A stretch of 64,000 nucleotides of DNA. Source: Paenibacillus yonginensis (GTDB lineage Bacteria; Bacillota; Bacilli; Paenibacillales; Paenibacillaceae). How positions within the stretch are numbered: position 1 is the stretch's first letter; the number at the start of each line of letters is the position of its first letter. This document shows, in pieces, positions 61,381-64,000 of this stretch. The position numbers were made by a program, and so were the translations under genes. The notes beneath the pieces were generated by a model. It did not search any database and had not been told where the DNA came from. It was given only the letters and a program-made list of their open reading frames with translations. The stretch is from NCBI RefSeq assembly GCF_001685395.1, contig NZ_CP014167.1, positions 3,858,501 through 3,922,500 of the forward strand, in the 5' to 3' direction.

Positions 61381-62481
61381 TTAAGCGCGAAGACTCTCCT
61401 GCTCGCGGTAATAAGCGCCCTGTTCCTCCAGGAAAACACGCTGCATGGGATAAGCCAGCCGGATGCCTTCCTCCTCCAGCACCTGCAGCAGCTCAAAGTT
61501 GATCTCCTCGCGAATATCCAGATATTCGCTCCATACGGTAGTTTTCGTAAAGAAATACAGGAAAATGCCCAGGCTCTGCTCCTTAAAATCCGTAAAATTG
61601 ACCATAATCGTCACCGGATCAATATGCTCGTTATGCCGCAGCAGCTCTTTCATCCGGGCAACAGCCCGGTTCAGCGCGGTTCGATCCGAATCAAGCGCCA
61701 CATCCAGGGTAAAATTAACACGCCGCTTGCCCATTTTGCTCCAGTTCGTTATCGGCTGATCCACCAGCTTCGCATTCGGCACGACCACAACCGCCTGGGC
61801 AAACGTACGGACCTGCGTGCTGCGGAAGGTAATATCCTCCACGACGCCTTCTACGGACGGCGTCAGAATCCAATCGCCTTTGGAGAAAGGTTTCTCGGTA
61901 ATAATAACGATGCCTCCAAAAATATTGCCAAGCGTGTCCTTGGCGGCCAAAGCGACCGCCAGACTGCCCAGACCCATGCCGGCGACAAGTCCATTCACGC
62001 TAAAGCCCCATTCGGAGCCGACCAGTCCGGCCGTAATCACGGCCACAAGAAACCGCAGCACTTTAGACATAAAAGGAATCAGCATGCTGGTATCGTCCAG
62101 CTTGAGCTTTTTGCTTAGATCCACCAGCAGCACCGAAGATTGAGCCGAAAGCTTGTAAGTGCCCCAGCCCAGCAAAATAATCATCGCACTGCGGAAAATC
62201 GCGTCCAGATGGAATGCCGTTTCCAAACGCGGGACAATATAAGTTCGAATTGCCAGATAAATGCCCAGCACAATAAAAAAGACCCGGAGCGGCTTCTCGA
62301 ATGCCTCCAGCCAGGCCGCTGTTCCGCCGGATGAATGGACTCTGCTGCGCCAGAAAGCAAACACCGATTTGGCAAACACCCTGCTGAACAGCCAGAAGAA
62401 CGCTAAAATCACTAAGGAAATCGCTAAATCCAGCCACCTAAAGCTTTCTAAAAAGCCGGTTGCCCACTCCCAAATGGCCAT
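61381..62481 (-). CDS. MscS-family mechanosensitive channel
   Basis: 366 aa. Four or five membrane helices; the pore helix region is GLVAGMGLGSLAVALAAKDTLGNIFGGIVI, with the Gly/Ala packing pattern of MscS. The beta domain follows (KGDWILTPSVEGVVEDITFRSTQVRTF), and the C-terminal domain ends in RLAYPMQRVFLEE. It resembles B. subtilis YkuT and E. coli YbdG rather than the minimal MscS. It releases solutes on osmotic downshift. The ATG follows GGAGG by 9 bases. Confidence 0.93.
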   Translation of the reverse strand: MAIWEWATGFLESFRWLDLAISLVILAFFWLFSRVFAKSVFAFWRSRVHSSGGTAAWLEAFEKPLRVFFIVLGIYLAIRTYIVPRLETAFHLDAIFRSAMIILLGWGTYKLSAQSSVLLVDLSKKLKLDDTSMLIPFMSKVLRFLVAVITAGLVGSEWGFSVNGLVAGMGLGSLAVALAAKDTLGNIFGGIVIITEKPFSKGDWILTPSVEGVVEDITFRSTQVRTFAQAVVVVPNAKLVDQPITNWSKMGKRRVNFTLDVALDSDRTALNRAVARMKELLRHNEHIDPVTIMVNFTDFKEQSLGIFLYFFTKTTVWSEYLDIREEINFELLQVLEEEGIRLAYPMQRVFLEEQGAYYREQESLRA

Positions 62482-62620
62482 ATCCTAACACCTCCAATTG
62501 AAAATGAGTTTCTATTGTAACATATTGGCCTTAGCCGTTTCACCTCTGCAAGGTGAAAAATCTCGCTCGCTGTGCTACAATACTGGAATTGCAACATCTT
62601 AGGGAGGGTATTCGAGCGTT

Positions 62621-63256
62621 ATGCTTATTATTGGTATTGCCGGCGGCACCGGCTCAGGAAAAACTACGGTAGCCCGTTCCGTAATCGACCGTTTGGGATC
62701 GGGTAAAGTGACTTTTATATCGCAAGATAACTATTACAAGGATCATTCGCACCTCAGTTTGTCGGAACGCGAATTGATCAATTATGACCACCCGTTTGCG
62801 TTTGACAACGAGCTGCTGATCGAACACCTGAAACAGCTTAAGTCCGGGAGCCCGGCACAGGCTCCGGTTTATGATTTCACCGTACACGGAAGATCCACGG
62901 ACAAATCCGTTGAGCTTAAGCCGAATAATATCGTTATTATCGAAGGGCTGCACGTCTTGTCCGACGAGAAGCTGCGCGAGCTGCTGGACATCAAAGTATT
63001 TGTGGATACCGATCCCGACGTGCGTATTCTCCGCCGGGTGCTGCGGGACATTGAGGAACGCGGACGGACGATCCAATCCATTCACAACCAATATTTGACC
63101 ACCGTGAAGCCGATGCACGAAGCTTTTATCGAACCGTCGAAGAAATATGCGGACCTGATTATTCCGGAAGGCGGCCATAACGAGGTCGGCATTCAGCTCC
63201 TGGCTATTCTGACCGAAAAATATCTTTCGGGCGACCGAGCCTGGGGCGAAGCTTAA
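62621..63256 (+). CDS. udk: Uridine kinase
   Basis: 211 aa. P-loop GIAGGTGSGKTT (residues 5-16), the substrate segment YDHPFAFDNELL and VYDFTVHGRS, and the lid RRVLRDIEERGRTIQS. It phosphorylates uridine and cytidine to the monophosphates in pyrimidine salvage. Length equals B. subtilis Udk. The binding site GGGAGGG lies 12 bases before the ATG. It ends in a strong terminator. Confidence 0.96.
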   Translation: MLIIGIAGGTGSGKTTVARSVIDRLGSGKVTFISQDNYYKDHSHLSLSERELINYDHPFAFDNELLIEHLKQLKSGSPAQAPVYDFTVHGRSTDKSVELKPNNIVIIEGLHVLSDEKLRELLDIKVFVDTDPDVRILRRVLRDIEERGRTIQSIHNQYLTTVKPMHEAFIEPSKKYADLIIPEGGHNEVGIQLLAILTEKYLSGDRAWGEA

Positions 63257-63288
63257 GCTTTAAAGCAATCAAATAAGGCCATTCATTC

Positions 63289-63328
63289 AGCCAAGCTGCC
63301 GGATTAATCCAGCGGCTTGGCTTTTTTT
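63289..63328 (+). terminator. Terminator after udk
   Basis: Arms CCAAGC-GC-GG and CC-GC-GCTTGG pair with two small mismatches around ATTAAT; seven T follow on the + strand. Confidence 0.88.
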
Positions 63329-63382
63329 ATGCCTTTTGACCCGCTGGGCTATTCCTTTTCCCATGGTCACCAAAACACTTAG

Positions 63383-63412
63383 TTGCAAACCAAGCCGAGA
63401 CGGATTTATAAT
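63383..63412 (+). promoter_or_regulatory. Promoter of the TetR gene at 63447
   Basis: TTGCAA (63383-63388) is 18 bases from a perfect TATAAT (63407-63412). The transcript would begin near 63420, just before the operator. Confidence 0.7.
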
Positions 63413-63428
63413 ATAAAATATCCCAAAA

Positions 63429-63444
63429 GTAAACAGGTGTTCAC
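63429..63444. promoter_or_regulatory. Likely autoregulatory TetR operator
   Basis: GTAAACA-GG-TGTTCAC: 7-base arms that pair at 6 of 7 positions. It covers the ribosome binding site of the TetR gene, immediately after the predicted transcription start. Confidence 0.55.
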
Positions 63445-63446
63445 TA

Positions 63447-64000
63447 ATGCAAACCCAAAAAGAAGAAGTCCGGGATGCCATCCTGGAAGCCGCAACAACC
63501 GAGTTTAGCCAGCATGGCTATGCGGAAGCCTCTATGCGCCGGATTGCCAAAGAAGCTGGCATGACGACCGGCAACATTTACCGCTATTTCAGCGGAAAGG
63601 AAGAGCTGTTCGACGCGATCGTAGGCCCGGTCTACAGCCAGTACAGCAGTTACGCCAGCGAATATCTCCAGGCGGTGGATCTGCACGTTAACACCGACGA
63701 GAATGCCACCAACGATTTCTGGCAGCGTGTGGAGGACGCCCTCGTCGGCTTGCTCAAAGCTTCGGGCACCGGGCTGATGCTGCTGCTCTGCCGCAGCGAA
63801 GGCTCGAAATACGAAAGGATCAAGCAGGAAATTACGTTATTCTTGGACACCCTGCTGCTAAAAGTGTTTGCGGCGGCCAAACCTAACGGAACCCTTACGG
63901 ACTATGAACAGCGCGAAGTAAAAATGATCAGCTCCACTTTAATTGAAGGCGTCGTGCTCATTATTCGCGACAACCCCGAGCCAAAGACGCTCGGACTTCT
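63447..64000 (+). CDS. TetR-family regulator, 3' end outside the window
   Basis: The ATG at 63447 (AGGTG 8 bases upstream) opens a frame that runs past base 64000; 184 codons are visible. The HTH is typical (EVRDAILEAATTEFSQHGYAEASMRRIAKEAGMTTGNIYRYFSGKEELFDAIV). The ligand domain has a hydrophobic core (GLLKASGTGLMLLLCRS) and continues to the edge. Its target is probably the next gene downstream, often an efflux pump, which cannot be seen. It is unlike the paralogue pair at 53-55 kb. Confidence 0.92.
   Translation, partial: MQTQKEEVRDAILEAATTEFSQHGYAEASMRRIAKEAGMTTGNIYRYFSGKEELFDAIVGPVYSQYSSYASEYLQAVDLHVNTDENATNDFWQRVEDALVGLLKASGTGLMLLLCRSEGSKYERIKQEITLFLDTLLLKVFAAAKPNGTLTDYEQREVKMISSTLIEGVVLIIRDNPEPKTLGL

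Overview
The window looks like a stretch of chromosome from a Paenibacillus-type member of the Bacillales. The signs are strong AGGAGG-type ribosome binding sites, frequent GTG and TTG starts, U-tailed intrinsic terminators, moderately high G+C coding sequence, and many Bacillus subtilis-like gene families (YsnB, YyaE, YhfW, YmfJ, YusV, a YwqB/YwqA-like pair, PerR), together with a glutaminyl-tRNA synthetase that B. subtilis lacks and a stalk-domain/GH18 wall protein. The genus is an inference from family content. I saw no rRNA or tRNA gene, CRISPR array, prophage or insertion sequence.

Layout. 1-9.4 kb: end of an MFS permease, a phosphodiesterase, glnS, a DUF2164 protein, an unusual SDR, an acetyltransferase/MFS pair and a YyaE-like molybdopterin oxidoreductase. 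9.7-16.5 kb: a formate/nitrite channel, a PAP2 phosphatase, an NADH oxidase under three Rex/Fnr-type palindromes, a GH18 stalk protein, an iron-siderophore ABC ATPase under two perfect Fur boxes, and a DUF3243 protein. 16.7-25.5 kb: a VanY-like lipoprotein, a DEAD-box helicase with a Gly/Arg tail, a PerR / pseudo-receiver / uroporphyrinogen-III synthase operon, a FAD-Rieske oxidoreductase, a DUF4097 protein and a HELGH protein. 25.7-35.3 kb: a possible small gene, an ABC-F ATPase, an AlkA-like glycosylase without a normal start codon, a MarR-controlled heterodimeric ABC exporter, and a two-component system. 35.9-46.7 kb: an SRPBCC protein, an AraC regulator, an alkyltransferase-like protein, a SWIM/SNF2 pair, two fluoride channels under a fluoride riboswitch, an MmyB-type regulator, a FabF-like synthase and an isochorismatase-family hydrolase. 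46.9-57.5 kb is the most accessory part: two MFS exporters, an MmyB-type regulator, an SDR with an in-frame internal deletion, a small hydrophobic ORF, a flavodoxin-fold reductase, an intact SDR, two paralogous TetR regulators around a STAS-like gene with shared GAACGATC operator copies, and two tandem Rieske oxygenases. 57.8-64 kb: a one-cysteine MsrA, an M20 amidohydrolase, a threonine aldolase, an MscS channel, uridine kinase and the start of a TetR regulator that runs off the window.

Common theme. Many units sense redox, metals or reactive compounds: Rex/Fnr boxes on the NADH oxidase, Fur boxes on iron uptake, a Per box on the perR-hemD operon, a fluoride riboswitch on the channels, and TetR operators next to reductases. 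DNA-damage functions are scattered through the middle (AlkA-like, ATL, SNF2/SWIM). I do not see a clearly new multi-gene system. The best candidates for novelty are the pseudo-receiver regulator joined to perR and hemD, the duplicated TetR/operator island, the tandem Rieske pair without a reductase, and two small ORFs with their own expression signals.
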